A stretch of DNA of 64,000 nucleotides from Haliclona indistincta (Eukaryota; Porifera; Demospongiae; Haplosclerida; Chalinidae), in NCBI GenBank assembly GCA_964017065.1, contig OZ024792.1:6753754-6817753 (forward strand), in the 5' to 3' direction. Position numbers and translations under genes: made by a program. Below are positions 39,452 through 58,600 of this stretch, in pieces. Every line of letters starts with the position of its first letter. The stretch's first letter is position 1. The notes beneath the pieces are model-generated. The model did no database searches. It saw nothing but the letters and a program-made list of their open reading frames with translations, and had not been told where the DNA came from.

Positions 39452-40544
39452 TTAAAATGGTGGTTCATTATAGTTTGGTTCTGGTGATTTAGGCTCAGAC
39501 GGGACAATGCTCTGTGTACTAGTAGCAGGAGGTATTTGAGTCTGGAGCGGAGAGTTTGTAGCACTCTGCTGCCGAGGGTTGAAGTAGGGATCATTTGGGT
39601 ACTGTATCTTCAAGAGCAGCCTATCGATCTCAATATAGGCAATGGCTTTCTGTCTTGGTGTGAATTGACGGAGACGCGATGCAACATGGTCCCCAAATAT
39701 TGCATCGCCATCTTCCTGTTGGTCATTTTCCAGCTTGGGTTGTTTCACCGCTGGGAAGTTCTTGTTCTCGTTGAGTTCCTTTGCTCTTTTGTTAGCTCTC
39801 CTACCAAAGAAAGGGACAGGATTGTCAGCAGTAGGTACTGATGGACCAGGAAGAGACTCTTGCGGGGTGGAGTTTTGAAGAGCTACTTCTCGTATGGCAA
39901 GCAAAGTGCTACGAAACATCAATTTTAGTTTAAAATAATACGCAAGCTCTTACTTCTCTGCTACTGAGGCATTGACATCACCGCTAGGATCTTCATCACC
40001 CTCCAACTGAAGGTTGAAACCACCACTACGAAAACAAAAAGAGATAAAATAATCAAGTACCTACACTCTTGCACTGATGAACATACAAGTTTGTTGGATA
40101 AGTACCAGGTGTTGACATTCGCAAAAATGTGCTGCTTGATCTATGAAAAAACAATGAATATTTTAACGATTGTGTCAAAGTTTTCGTACCTCTTATGACG
40201 AACTGTGTCTTTCAAGAACTCCATCATATCGAAGAAGGGCCAAGTGGAGACATATGCAGGGCAGTCATCTCCTGACTGCCTTGTCTTCTTCAGTTCTCTC
40301 ACATACCTCTCTCGAATAGCCTTCCACCTCTTGTTGCACAAGTCTGGAGTACAAGACGATGACCCTCCTCCTATCTACATGTACAGTGGAAAAATATGAC
40401 TTGTTAGTAGTTATATTTTCATACCTGCGTCGCAATTTCCAACCAGGCGTTGTCCTTGGCTACCAAATCACGATTCGACCGAGAATGTATTTGCCACAGA
40501 CACGGACGAGCTTTTACAGCTTCGATAAGGATTTCGTCGCCCAT
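39452..40544 (-). CDS. MADF-BESS domain DNA-binding protein (Adf-1 type)
   Basis: The start at 40544 gives MGDEILIEAVKARPCLW, the first helix of a MADF domain (Myb/SANT-like). It continues LCNKRWKAIRERYVRELKK and WPFFDMMEFLKDTV. The C-terminal part has a basic patch (RRANKRAKEL) and a BESS-like motif (FGDHVASRLRQFTPRQKAIAYIEIDRLLLKIQY region), then a Pro/Ser-rich tail ending NYNEPPF. MADF-BESS proteins bind DNA through MADF and self-associate through BESS. Four to five short-intron exons; TAA at 39452-39454. Some MADF genes derive from transposons, but this one lies among single-copy genes with introns and looks domesticated or native. Confidence 0.75.
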
Positions 40545-40789
40545 GATACGGTCTTATACGACGGAGGAGAAACGTTGCCTTGCTGAAACGTCTCGACAAA
40601 AATGGCCGAGTGTAGCAACGGATAGGATACGTACATCCATTCCGTAAACGTCCGTATAATTACCACGAAACGCGCCATAAATGACCGCAAGTACAAGTGC
40701 ACGTGTGCGCGTGCATGCATAAACGAAACGGGACTCGTTCTTGATTAGTCAAATAATAATACATGGCTCTGATATAATTATGAATATAG

Positions 40790-42357
<1,568 letters not shown>

Positions 42358-42491
42358 CTTGGTAAGGCGTGATCCTAAGGTCATGTGATCGACGCGGGAA
42401 TCTATCCCGCGCGTACATTTGTACTTTGGTAGTGCAGCAGCAGCTCTCCCTAACACTGGTCTTGCTTGGTCGTGTGAACAGCAGCAGTAAT

Positions 42492-43646
42492 ATGAATATC
42501 TCTTCTCTACCATTTTACAGGTTGGTAAACAAACTTTTGCTTTTGTTTACATTATTTACTTCGAGCTTGCAGGTCTTCTCAGACTGTGTCTCGGACCAGT
42601 GAACCACCTCAGCACCATACTAGAGCCTCTAGTAGCAGGTGAATACCATTGTTTGTATGCAATAGTAGTGGGTGAGATCTTCTCTTATTGTTTTAGAGAA
42701 GGAAACAGTCGACACCTGGTATCAGTAAGTTGGTTGTCAGCTAGGTCATGATGTATGTGTTCTCCACAGCACCTGACAGGTAATGGCAGCAGTCAATCCA
42801 GTAGGAATGAGCTGCCTCATATTAATAGCAAGAGGCTAGTGGACTGGAGTTGGTTGGACCAGCCATCCAAGCTCCCTCCTCCTTCCTCTCTGAGAAAACG
42901 GTACTATAATAGTTTGTTAGTCATGGCTGCAGATGCTATCACAGTATAATAATTATTATACAGGACTGGTCTAGGCAGTAAAGGAGGCATGAGGAAGCAG
43001 CCGTACAAAATGAGAGGTTCAGGCATTAGTGAACACATAGCAATGCTGAAGAGAAAGCACCTTGCTTTGGAAAGAGACCAGTAATACACAATCACACTAT
43101 GTTTAATTGATTTACAGTGTTTTCTGAAGGGTTGCGCCTAGCTATGAGATTTCAAGCAACTACGAAGAGACTGCATTGCAGGAAGTACCGGCCTCCCCTC
43201 CCTCTGTTATGGGTCTCACGGCAACCAGTAGTCTGCACGAGTACTTTACCGAAGAACAGCCTCCGTCAGAAGACGAACCATCAGTAGCACACACTGCTGT
43301 TATCCACGAGAACAAGCAATCTTTACCCAAGGATGACATTGCTTATGGATTTGGTCTGGACAACTATTCTGATATTTTCGAACAAAATCATGAGGTTGTA
43401 AGCAAGTGATGAGTTTGATTTGTGACTACAGCGCATATTTTCCTCCAGGATTACTATGATCCTTTGTCTGCACTGACAGAAGAGGATGAGCAGACGTGGC
43501 TGTTCCCTGCAGGAGAAGAGCTACCATTGCCCCTGTCGTTAGAGAGTAATGATACTGATTATGAGTTCAGTGAGCTTGCTCAGTCTCACCAGCAACAATC
43601 TGATCTAGACGTATCCTTGCTAGCACACATGATTATACATTTCTAG
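42492..43646 (+). CDS. Hypothetical disordered protein, not recognised
   Basis: Exons join in frame from ATG 42492: MNISSLPFYR, then an exon from 42572 rich in Ser/Thr/His, one from 42698, one from 42770 with VDWSWLDQPSKLPPPSSL, one from about 42962 with GLGSKGGMRKQPYKM and EHIAMLKRKHLALERD, one from about 43141 with YEISSNYEE, and a last exon from about 43450 with DPLSALTEEDEQTWLF. The final TAG is at 43644-43646. The N-terminal half is basic and the C-terminal half acidic and low in hydrophobics, so it is mostly disordered apart from the Lys/Leu helix. It may be a transcription or cell-division regulator, but nothing identifies it. Divergent from ETFA with 134 bp between starts. Confidence 0.55.
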
Positions 43647-43928
43647 TCATTTGTATGACTTGACCAGTTGTTGGTGATAGACACCGTTGCCTTCTACTCA
43701 AGAATCCTCTCCAAGATATCTGCAGCCGTTGTCACCATGCTCCTTCAACCCATCCACTTTCAGTATCCAAAACTACTACCCAAGAGAAGAATAACCAGTT
43801 GAACTGCTAACTAATAAGCAAGCAATGCTATACATGGCGATACCAAGATAGTGTATGTGCAAATTCACAGAAGAATGACCCGCTAATAAATCCACCATTG
43901 TAATGTATTTGATAATGTGCCAAAATGT

Positions 43929-45322
43929 CTATTGTCTATACTCCACTAGATACTGGGGTAGTGCTCGATAATTATTGTAGATCACATACTCATTGCCGTC
44001 TTTAATAAAACCCTGTCAAGAGAAAAAATAGAGTTAAGAGTCAGCTAAAAATTTTTCAATTCATCATGTGTAATAATTTTTTGCTTGCCTGTACAGAATC
44101 ATAGTAACTAGATGTGTCACCTTCCTTTGCTGGTTCTCTGACCAATTCTTTGTCGTACTCTCCATGTGGATATTTCTGTGATGAACAAATTTGTGACCAC
44201 TCTGTAAGCATGGGTGACAAAGGTTACCTTAGCATCTCCAAGTAGCACACTGCAAGCGTACATTTTAAATGGCTTTTTAGTAGTTTGATGGTTGTAACTG
44301 TTGCATTTAGTTGGTGAATCACTGTGTGAGGAGGAATAACACAATACTGAGAGCAAGACTAACACCCCAGAATACCTGAAATAGATTCCTTTCCCGAAGA
44401 ATCCGGTTCTACTGAGTCTCATGTCAAGGCCTTCTGAGCATATGGACTTTGAGGGTGAGCGTGAAGTGTGAAAGAGCAGTTCTTCGTTCAAGTTGAAATC
44501 CCTCCCACGTTCAGCAACCATGCATGCCTTCTCGGCACCATAGCGTCTCCAGAGCGAGGGATTCTGAATACGCAAAATGGAAACAACTTGAAGATTGCAC
44601 TTAATAAAACTGTAGAGTATCTTTTGTGTGGTAAGGGTGTCCACTAACTGTTCGCTGCTGGGGTCCTCTGTTAAAGATAGATGAATAAGATGGTATGGTT
44701 TATTGGTCTCAGGGCTACATTTTGGACACCTTGTCCACCATGATGGCAATTCGGTAGTCACTGTTGCCGAGGTGTGTGATGAAGTTGTGCTAGTTTCAGA
44801 GTCAGTTGTGATAAAATGATTCTCAGTCGGTATTATTGGGGCAGTTGATAATGATGTAGCCTCGGATGTAGCATCAGTGGTTACCAGCTGTGCTAAAGGA
44901 ATGGGAGAGACTGAGGTATTAGAACACGAGGCATGACTAGGAGAGGTTAGTGACGAAGTACTAAGTCGAGTACTACTCGGTCCAGCAGCACAAGATGGAG
45001 AACCACCAGAACTCTTACGTCTCCGCTGCTCTTCAGGACGGTTCCATTGCCTGTCCAGTTCCAGAGCCATCTTGTGATCAGCCTCCATTCTTTCAATGGC
45101 TTGGTTCCTCTCAATTGCCTCAAACCTCTCGACGATCTTGACTGCCTCGAGTCCATCCAGAGTCACATGGCTGCTGCTGTAGTATGGCTGACCAGCGTGA
45201 GCAATGTCTTCTCCAGCAGAACTTGTACCCGCCAAGGATCCAGGTTGAAATTCACGACTAGGGCATGGCTTTTTCGGTCTGGGTGAACACGCCGCGTCTA
45301 GCTCCTTGTCGTCGGACGACAT
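43929..45322 (-). CDS. PARP catalytic-domain protein 1 (ADP-ribosyltransferase)
   Basis: Transfers ADP-ribose from NAD+. The start at 45322 gives a Ser/Thr-rich disordered N-terminus with a charged helix (ERFEAIERNQAIERMEADHKM). The catalytic domain has LWRRYGAEKACM, NEELLFHTS (H of the H-Y-E triad; the usual HG is HT), EGLDMRLSRTGFFGKGIYF (Tyr) and, in the last exon, GNEYVIYNNYRALPQYLVEY. In that exon a Glu occupies the place of the PARP1 catalytic Glu (NEYIVYD). TAG at 43929-43931. A tandem paralogue follows at 45457. Domain build resembles the TIPARP/PARP11-15 group, most of which lack that Glu. The chain type made cannot be told from sequence. Confidence 0.82.
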
Positions 45323-45456
45323 GATCGTGAATTTTTTTTGAACAAGCAGTACTCGCAGCTGGTACCGCCTCAAAGACCCGCCTATAGTATCAGTTTCTTG
45401 TTAATCATATCAATGAATAATGTGATCATAATAAAACAATTTTTACTCGAGTAAGT

Positions 45457-47024
45457 TCACCATTTTCTATACTCGATTATATACTGAGGAACAGCCCTAT
45501 AGTTGTTATAGATGATAAATTCCTTACCAACTTGAATGAATCCCTGAAAAGAAATAGAACAGCTGATCATAAAAGCTTCAAAAATGCTTACCAGCACAGA
45601 ATCATAGTATGCTGGGAATCCGTCTCGTCGCATGGTCGGATCTTTTGGTGGTTCTCGAACAAGAGATGGATCGCTGTGACCACTTGGGTAAGTCTAAACA
45701 AACAAATCAAATTCAATTCTAGACGCTTCAACAACACACCTTAACATCACCAAGAATCACCTTACAGGCATACATCTCGCACACCCCACGTTGATGGCGC
45801 TGATGACAGTAACAATGACACTTGCTGGGTAAATCACTACACACATTATCAAGAAGGAGCACAAAAGAGATGATTTATATCTCACCTGAAATATATTCCC
45901 TTCCCAAAGTGCCCAGCTCTGCTTAATCTCATGTCTAGGCCCTCGGTGCAAATGGTCGCCACAGGCGCATTGGATGTATGGTACAGAAGTCTCTCATTCA
46001 GATTATAGTCTTTCCCACGTTCAGCTATAATGTTGTTTCTTTCAGTTTCATATCGTCTCCAAAGACACGGACTCTGAATTCTTGATACACGAATCGTTCT
46101 AAATTTACTTTTAATGAAGTCTGAAATGATCTGTTGGGTTTCTGCAGTATCCATGGGTAGCTCAATGAGCTGGTAAGGTAGGCTTTGCTGCTGACAGTCA
46201 GAGAATGGAGCCCAATGAGAAGGCAGACAAGCAGTTGACAGTTGAGGCGTTGAGTAGTTATCAACTGTTGTTGAGAGGTTGGATGAAGCTGCAGAGTAAT
46301 ACGATGGTGTTGGCGGGATAGAGGAGGCTGGAGGTAGATAGTTGCTGCTTGATGATGACAAATAGGAAAGTTGAGGTAGTTGGAAGGAAGATGGTGGTTG
46401 AAATGGAGGTGGTTGAAATGGAGGTGGTTGCGAAGGAAGAGGAGGCGGAAAGGAAGGTGTGTTTGAAGGAGTAAATGGCGTACCTGTCCAGGCGACAGAA
46501 GGACCACTTTGTGAGAGAAATGCGACATCTTGCGAGCTGGGGGAGTAATTGTTGGCAATGTAAGACGATGATACAGGACTAGGATTACCACCCTTCGGCT
46601 TCTTTTTATTAAAATGTTTGGCAGCTTTTTTCACTGCCTTTTTGGAAGGAGCCCACTCTTGCAATTGCAACTCAAGTGCTACCTGGGCGTCTGAATCAGT
46701 ATCGACAGTTGTGGCAGCACTATCTATGGTTGTGGTTGATGCGGTCTGGCCAAGGTCTGGGTCGCTTTCGTCAGAAAGAACAAACACAACCTCCTTTTGA
46801 GTTCCTTCTTTGTCTGCTTGTATCTCTACAACAGCGGACCCGCTCGATGAAGACGCATTGCCGATATCAGAACTCCGTCGACGGCCTTCAGTGGTTGTAG
46901 CCAGCGTCAGGTCGACGATTTCAGAACGACTGCTGGCTTTTAAGCGTCGCCTTTTCCTCGCTGTGCTTTCATCTTCGCTGTCAGAGCCCACTATTACCAC
47001 AGCAGTACTAGTGTCGGCCGCCAT
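45457..47024 (-). CDS. PARP catalytic-domain protein 2 with N-terminal SUMO-interacting motifs
   Basis: Tandem paralogue of the gene at 43929, same strand and matching catalytic exons. From ATG 47024 the N-terminus has three hydrophobic-plus-acidic stretches that fit SUMO-interacting motifs (VVIVGSDSEDES, EIVDLTL, VVFVLSDESDPD) and a basic KKRR-type nuclear signal (ARKRRRLK). A proline/glutamine/serine-rich middle follows. The catalytic part has LWRRYETERNN, NERLLYHTS, EGLDMRLSRAGHFGKGIYF, CKVILGD, and GKEFIIYNNYRAVPQYIIEY with Glu at the third triad position. TGA at 45457-45459. Nuclear ADP-ribosylation acting on SUMO-marked targets is inferred. Confidence 0.82.
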
Positions 47025-47220
47025 GCCTGAGCATGACTGTGCGCGCTCTGACACGCAGTGGGCGTGGCTGGAATTTTTGGGAAACATGTACATGTATGCA
47101 CAATGCTTCGAACAGCAAGGCAAAATGCATTTTTAATTGGAGGGTGTCAGCTACAACGCATAACTATTCTGTAAGTTATTAGTGATTGATGTGTCAGTGG
47201 TGAATGCATTATAGTCATGA

Positions 47221-51484
<4,264 letters not shown>

Positions 51485-51772
51485 TTTGTTCTCTACTCAG
51501 TTCTCCTCTATCTGCACTGAAATCTAGAGTGAGCACTGGTGCAAAGCTAAAGGAAATCGTGGGCGCATAAACATAACGATATTCATAAGGCGTGGCGGTT
51601 AATTTATGATAATGCGTACAAAATAATTATTATTGCATAATGCAAACACTGGCAGAGTTCAGCAGCTGCACTCTGATGCTATCAAACAAAGACATCAGCG
51701 CTGATATAGTGCGTGTATTGATACAAAGATCAACCTGGAAAATAATATGTTCTTTCTGAGAAAGCACGTCAC
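51485..51772. promoter_or_regulatory. Shared intergenic region of two divergent DAPK-type kinases
   Basis: 288 bp between two divergent start codons; must hold both promoters. AT-rich centre with CACGTCACATGA near 51764. No element could be proven. Confidence 0.45.
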
Positions 51773-54700
51773 ATGACTCAGCAAAGAGTTGAATTTTCTG
51801 AGCCCCGCCCTCAGAACATTGTAGGTCTTCCCTCCCTCATCCTCGCGACATTATCTGGCTTGTTTGGCAGTATAAAAGACGCAGCCATGCAAGCCTCGGC
51901 AGTATGCAAACCGGATCCAAGCTACAAACGCCATTCTGAAGGCAGCGTCTTACCACAAACCACGACAATGTCAGTGCCACCAGATTACGTGAGCGAACGA
52001 TACGAAACTTTCGAGGAGATTGCAAAGTAAGGATATATATAACTATTTCCCTGAGGGCTTGTTACACATGATCATTCTTTCACAACAGAGGAAAATTTGG
52101 AGTTGTCTTCAAATGTTTAGAAAAGAGCCCAGGTCGTAAACTCAGTGCTGTGAAGATCATGTCTAGGCGGAGAAACAAGTCGTCGGAAGTCGAGAAGGAG
52201 GTAGCCATTCTCAAGGAATTGCAGCACCCACATCTGCTAGAATTCAGAGACTTTGTTGTCGATGAAGACTCTTACATTCTTGTCACAGAATAGTACGTTA
52301 ATATTATCATAGATACATGTATGATATTATTTTGTCGCTATCTTGTTTACTATCATCATACTAGCGAGCGGTGTGTAACAGTGTACATAAGCATACCTCT
52401 AGGTCTTCTTTTGATAGCTAGAGTGCCTTGTTTCCTACATGCTGCTAATAAACTCACTCTCTCACTCATTTGCAGTCTTGGCGGGGGTGAGCTGTTTGAC
52501 TACTGTGCCGAGCAAGACTATCTATTCGAGAATGAAACCGTACTTTTTCTAAGGCAGATCTTGGATGGATTACAGTACATGCACAGCAAAAACATCTGCC
52601 ACTTAGACCTCAAGGTAAAGAATGAAAAACATGTGAAAACCACTTCCACTCTAAAGCAGATAGCTAATTTTTGTAGAATTAGAAACTCGATCCAAAGTCA
52701 CGTAAACGTGTGTGCAAGTGGTGTTGTATTACATGTGGAGTGGTAGTATGCCGTACAAGTGACTCAATAACAATTTCATGACTATTTCAAAACATCCATT
52801 CAAATCCAGTTTTGAATTGTGCATAAACACATTCGAAAATCAGTTCAAAGTGCACCATTGCTTTGCATACACTCCTCCACATCATTAAGTTATTAGAAAT
52901 CAATTACTACATCAAACAACTCACTCTGTGTGTGTCTCACCTCCTTACTCAGCCTGAAAACATTGTTCTGAAAGACACCGAAACTAAGATGTTAAAGATT
53001 ATCGACTTCGGAACCGCACAAGATATCTCCAACAACAAGCAAGTTTCAATGATGGCGGGAACACCAGAATTTGTCGGTGAGAGACGAGACAACTTAATAT
53101 TGTTGCATGGACTAAGATAAGCTCAGTTGTTATTGAATTAGCTATATTCCCAAAAATCAATGTAGCTGTATATAGCAGTAATCTACGTAGCTGTATATTA
53201 CATGCACAGCTGATTATCTATCTTCTTCCCTTTCAGCACCTGAAGTAGCTAACTATGACCCGGTCTCTCCAGCAGCTGACATGTGGTGAGCTCCATTAAT
53301 CCACAGTAGTAGTTTCCTCAAACTTAAACAAACTTTCACCTTCTGTGTCTTCTTTCCTCCTAATAATAATTATAGGGCAGTTGGAGTGATCACATTTTGC
53401 CTGTAAGTTTACCATTACCAGTAGACTCACATGCACAGTGTTGTAAATTAACAGTGTAAAACATCCTGTTGGCATTCACTTAGCAGATTGTATTGTTGTT
53501 AGCTCATTTCCCTGATTAACGCACAAGTCATTAGCACATGTTCCAGCTGATAGAGCAGCTGAAGTGCAACAAGTGATAACAAAGCTTTAATCAGTACCAT
53601 GCTAGCTAGCCTGATAGCTATGTTAGCTGATCACAGACTGGTATAGCCTTGAGGCTATCTCTATCTGGTATAGTTTTTAGAGAGTAACCACAAACAGTGC
53701 TGATGTTTGGGATTCTTTGCCTCAGTGGGAGTGGTGTACCATGCACAAAAGAATTTGAACTAGGCTGGAAATAGGAAGCTTTCAATAGCAAGAATGCTCA
53801 TGATTTCTTTTCATGGAAGTGCATGCAGCTGTATAATTTGTACTGTCTTGAGAATACCACAATTGTGTCAAACAGTCATTTGGGATTTCAATGTACAATT
53901 AATTTTTTGTTCTCACAGATTAACTGGTTGCTCACCTTTCCTGGGAGACAATGACCAGGAGACGATTCAGAACGTCGTTTCAGGAGAGTTTGACTTCCCA
54001 GAGGAGGAGGATGAGGGAGGCATCGTGACGGAGCATGCACAGGATTTTATTACAGTTCTGCTCACACAAAATCCCCGGTAATGAGACAGTGTGTGCATGT
54101 CTATGTGTGGGAGTTAATAAATTTGCATGTAACAAAATAGGTGTAAAATGTGACTGACCGATATAGAGCCATGCATCAATGACCACCTGTGACCTGATTG
54201 TTGTTACAAAACAAACAGATATCAATCACATAAGGCATCCAAAATGAACAAGTGTTTCATAGCATTGCTATAACTGTGAAATTACCACAAATACGGGGCA
54301 TTGTTTACTGCAATAGAACGATACGGCAAATTAACTACAGTGTGCATTTCATCTCTTAGAATGCATGTATGGTGTTCTCTCTATTGTACCTCTTTTGTAG
54401 TTGTACATGCACCTATTGTAGGAGGTGTTCCTTCTAATAAATATGTAGAATATTGTGTCACCACCTCAGCATGCAAGTAGGGCAGTTTTGTGGAATTTCT
54501 TCTATAAACATGTAGTGACAGGAGAACAAGGAAACTCCAAGCATGCATGTGATGTGATTGCTTTACTCCCTACAGGGAAAGACCATCAGCTGAGGAAGTT
54601 TCAAAACACAAGTGGCTAGGTCCAATGGTAAGTGATAACAAAACCATCAATATTATCACTACTGGTATGATTTCTGTGTACAGGTCAGGCCCAGAACACG

Positions 54701-55253
54701 CACTATCAGTACTGAGAGACTCAAGCGACTCAGAAATAGAAGAAAACTGCAGGTGAGCACCGATGCTATGCAGTAGTAAACAGACTACTCGTGTGTATGT
54801 GGGTCTGTGCTGTACAGTTAGTTCTTGGTACACTGCACAGCATTTCCCACACAGATATGTTACCAACTGTCTGTGTAGCAAACTCCCCCACCCCACCGCC
54901 ACGCTTCCCAACATGTTTCAGTATGCAAGCCTACACATACCTCACCCACTCAGCACACGCATAATTATTACTGCTACAACATACTAAACTTAAAATTAAT
55001 GCTTGGAATGTATTTTTCCCACTCTTACAAACTAATTATTCGCCATAATAGTAAACTTTTGTCCACGCTTTCTTGGAATGTATTACCACATCATTCTGTT
55101 GTCACACATAACCCACTCTTTTCTTAGGCTGCTATAAGAGCCGTCAGACTCTCTGTCAGATTAATGAACATCACTAAGTTGAGAGCAAGCTCGCTGAGTG
55201 AAGAATCCGTGACAAGCACATCGCCAGTATCCCCAAGTCCCACCAGTGAATAA
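51773..55253 (+). CDS. DAPK-type Ca/calmodulin-class kinase 2
   Basis: From ATG 51773 a ~75-residue leader is followed by the kinase domain: GKFGVVFKC, SAVKIMSRR (Lys), VEKEVAIL (Glu), [22 protein letters not shown] joined to PENIVLKD (catalytic Asp), [46 protein letters not shown] and RPSAEEVSKHKWLG. HLD rather than HRD at the catalytic loop is normal for the DAPK/MLCK branch. The tail has ERLKRLRNRRKLQAAIRAVRL, aligned with the DAPK autoregulatory calmodulin-binding helix, and ends Ser/Pro-rich at TAA 55251-55253. It has its own stop, with no ankyrin repeats. Long introns at 53404-53920 and 54080-54577 are unusual here and show no obvious transposon ends. Confidence 0.85.
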
Positions 55254-55651
55254 TGAACAACATCACTTCATTACATGCGACAAAGTAACACTGTATAATA
55301 CACAACAACTCCCGGCATTGATTAACAACAACACTGTAATTATGTGATTTGTGTTATGTGGTCATAATAATTATTTGTTATCTATGATATGGTGGTTTGA
55401 ATTTCACTGTAGTACAGAGAAGCCGTGGTTGTTAGCATTACGATTTTTATGCACGATTTGCATGCACATGAGCAAATTCCTGATTTACATACCGGAAGAC
55501 TAATTTCATTACTAGTGTAAACAGTGGATGTCTCTGTTCTTCATGAGTGTGACATCGTGAGTTGAGAATGCATTTATAAAATTTGCATAAGAGAATTAGG
55601 TGCCAAATACATCAACATTGCTGTCATGGTTGTGTTGTTGGTATACAAACA

Positions 55652-58600
55652 CTAACAGATGAATGAGGTAGCTACAGCTCCACTGATACCCACTACAACA
55701 GCGCTGTTTGGATTGAAAAATGGAGACACTCCATTGACGACAAGTTTGGCAGCGTCTTCTCGACCGATCGAAACCAGCACATCCACTAAAGTAGCAACAC
55801 TGCGATCAGTCTCCCTGTTCCATGCTGTTAATAGTTTGTCTGTGGGGCTACTGAAGTCATTAGCTGTGTCTAAGACAGGGACCTCCTCTTGCAAGCCAAG
55901 CTGTAGAGCCAGTAGGCACCAGTCTCTACCAAACTGATCTGGTGGATCGAGCAGACGACACAACTCCACACGAGTCTGCAGGGAGATGTCTCTGATGGAA
56001 GTGAAGGGAGCTGAGCGAGCAGATACTACCATCCCTTGGTCTCCACAGCAAAGCAACTCGGCTATATCTTCAGTCACCATGTCACCAGTCTGAGGTGAAA
56101 GGAGCCCATTGCTGCGTTCAGCTGAGAATACCTCCATAGATGAGTACAGATGAGGGTTGTGATGGTGCTTCCGAAGATCGGCTGAGCTGAGAACACTGGT
56201 GTTGAACACAGTACCAGGATTGGACTCGCGTATAGTCGCCAGTAGAATGGAGTAGAACTGATGCAACAAAGCAACGCACTCTCCTCTGGTCTCCTCGGTC
56301 CCTCTCACCACAATCTCGATGGTTCGATACGGCTCGGTCTGTCTAATGCACACCTCGACTTCTCCTCTGCAACACTTGAGGCCGTCAGTCCATAAGGTTA
56401 CCTCTTGGTCGTCCAGGTCATCAGGAAAAGCCGCTCGAACATGCAGCTGTAACCGGGGAAACACGCTTGGCGAGAACATGTGGACATGCGATGAACAGCA
56501 GAGCTGTATCCCAGCATATACAGACAGGTGGGCCTCTCTCTCCCAAAGACCAAAGAGAGGGTCTAGCTTGATTAGGCAAGGGAACTCGTATGTCATAGCA
56601 TCCTTTAACTGTCGACATAGCTCAAAGTATTGAAAGAGTCGCATAAGAGAGGTTGGGTCTATTTCAGGATAAACTCTAGCTACATCGTGCAGAGTGACAC
56701 AGCCTGTGACCGACTTGAGGCGATCTATGACGGAGTTTTCTGGAGACAAGGCAGGCCCAAAGACACGAAGACCAAGCCAGTTAGGATCCAGTATAACAAG
56801 ATCACCGAGACGACCTTCCCTGATGTGTATAATCTGAGAAAAACCAAGTAAAATTATAGTGGTAAAAAATGAATCGTTTACCTCTCCTGTAGCATTTAGT
56901 GAGGATGTGACGATTCTCAGTCTTTCGTCAGAGACTAAAGGATTGATTTCTTCTTGTGTGCGAGAGAGGAACTGGCTCCAGGTGAGTACCGGTAGAGCAT
57001 CCAGTTCTTTCCGCCACAAAGGCAACACCTGGTGCAGAGTAGCCGCCAGGTGAGGAACCCAGGGAAGATCCTAAGGAGACAAGGATAGCAACACTATTAA
57101 ACAAACGTGATCCTCTTACTTTCAGTATAGTGTCTCTAAGAGTCCCTAACAGAGAGCGGAGTGCCCTCATTTCTCTGCTCCTACTGATTCTACAGTCCAT
57201 CAGAAACACGTGATCGGTGAAGGAAAAGTAGTGCCCGAACTCGTCAACCAAGTTTTGTAGTACTTGGTTCGATCTATGCCCAGTTGATAGCGATAGTGAT
57301 GAATGAGAACGGCTGAGTGCTGGTGCGCCATTGATGGCGATATCGTCCATAATGCTGTCGTCCAGTAACGTGTGCATTGGTTGGTCGAGGAAACTACCAA
57401 TAAGGATAGCGTAAGGTCTATGCCCGCTGTAACCAGCATACTGAATCACTTCCTTAGGACGATGCTTTGATTTTATCATAGCTAGCCAGAACCTGAGCTG
57501 CGCTAGCTGTTTCTCCAATGGCTGAAGAAGACTATAGACCAGAAGATAGATTGTATTTTCGGAGTCTAAAAAGAACTCGTGTACCGGGTAATATTCAGCT
57601 TGACCAGAGAAGTCCCAGATGCTGAACTGACCAGCACCTGAAATAGTCGCTTGATTTACGGAAAACCCGTACGTGCACGAAGTGGGTGTTGAAGAGGAAG
57701 AGAAACGAAGGAGACCTTGTAGAAAGCTGCTCTTTAGTGATGAGACGAGTTCGCTCTTGCCGACACCTGACGCACCACACACCAGTAGACGCACACGATT
57801 GAGCTGGATAGCTCCCAGCGAAATTTCGTCCAGACACTGCTCTCTGGCGCCATCCTATGAGGCAAGCACGAACGATCATAAAGGAAAGAGACAAAGCGAT
57901 CAACCTGACCTCTTTCAATGTGATCAGCATTGAGGAAAGAGCTGCGTGATTAGCTCTGGCAGCTGCATCAGCAGCCGTTGATCCTTCCTACAGACAAAAG
58001 AGATGAAATGGAGTGAGAAAGGAGAGCTCCTTACCTTGTCAACAATCGTCATGTCGCAGCCTCCAGTACAAAGGCAGCGCACTATCTCTGCATGACCATT
58101 TGCAGCAGCTAAGTGAAGTGGTGTAGATCCCGACTGTAAACCAGATTAAGTATGTGACGACAGTAAATGCACAATCCTACATTATTTCTCAAGTTGAGGT
58201 CACACTGAGCAGCAAATAATGTGTAGACAACTGAGACCTGCCCTTCTAGGCAAGCAAGATGGAGAGCAGTGTCACCATCCTGAAAAAAGAAAACTCAACT
58301 ATCAGAAGACTCAGATGTAGAAGTATTATGACGATACCTCATCTTGTGTGTCAAGATTACAGCCTTTCTCACAGAGTAGCTGGACGATGTCTAAATGGTT
58401 CCTCCTTGTTGCAAGATGAAGTGCTGTCCTACCATCCTATGCAGAGGAAAAAACCTCAGTTATAGAAAAAGAGTACCAACAATTTAATACCTTGTTAACA
58501 ATGTTGCTGTCAGCTCCAGACTCGATCAGATACTTGACAATGGGGTAGTACCCCCTCACTGCAGCAACGTGAAGCCCAGTGTCTCCGTCCTGGTTCCTGA

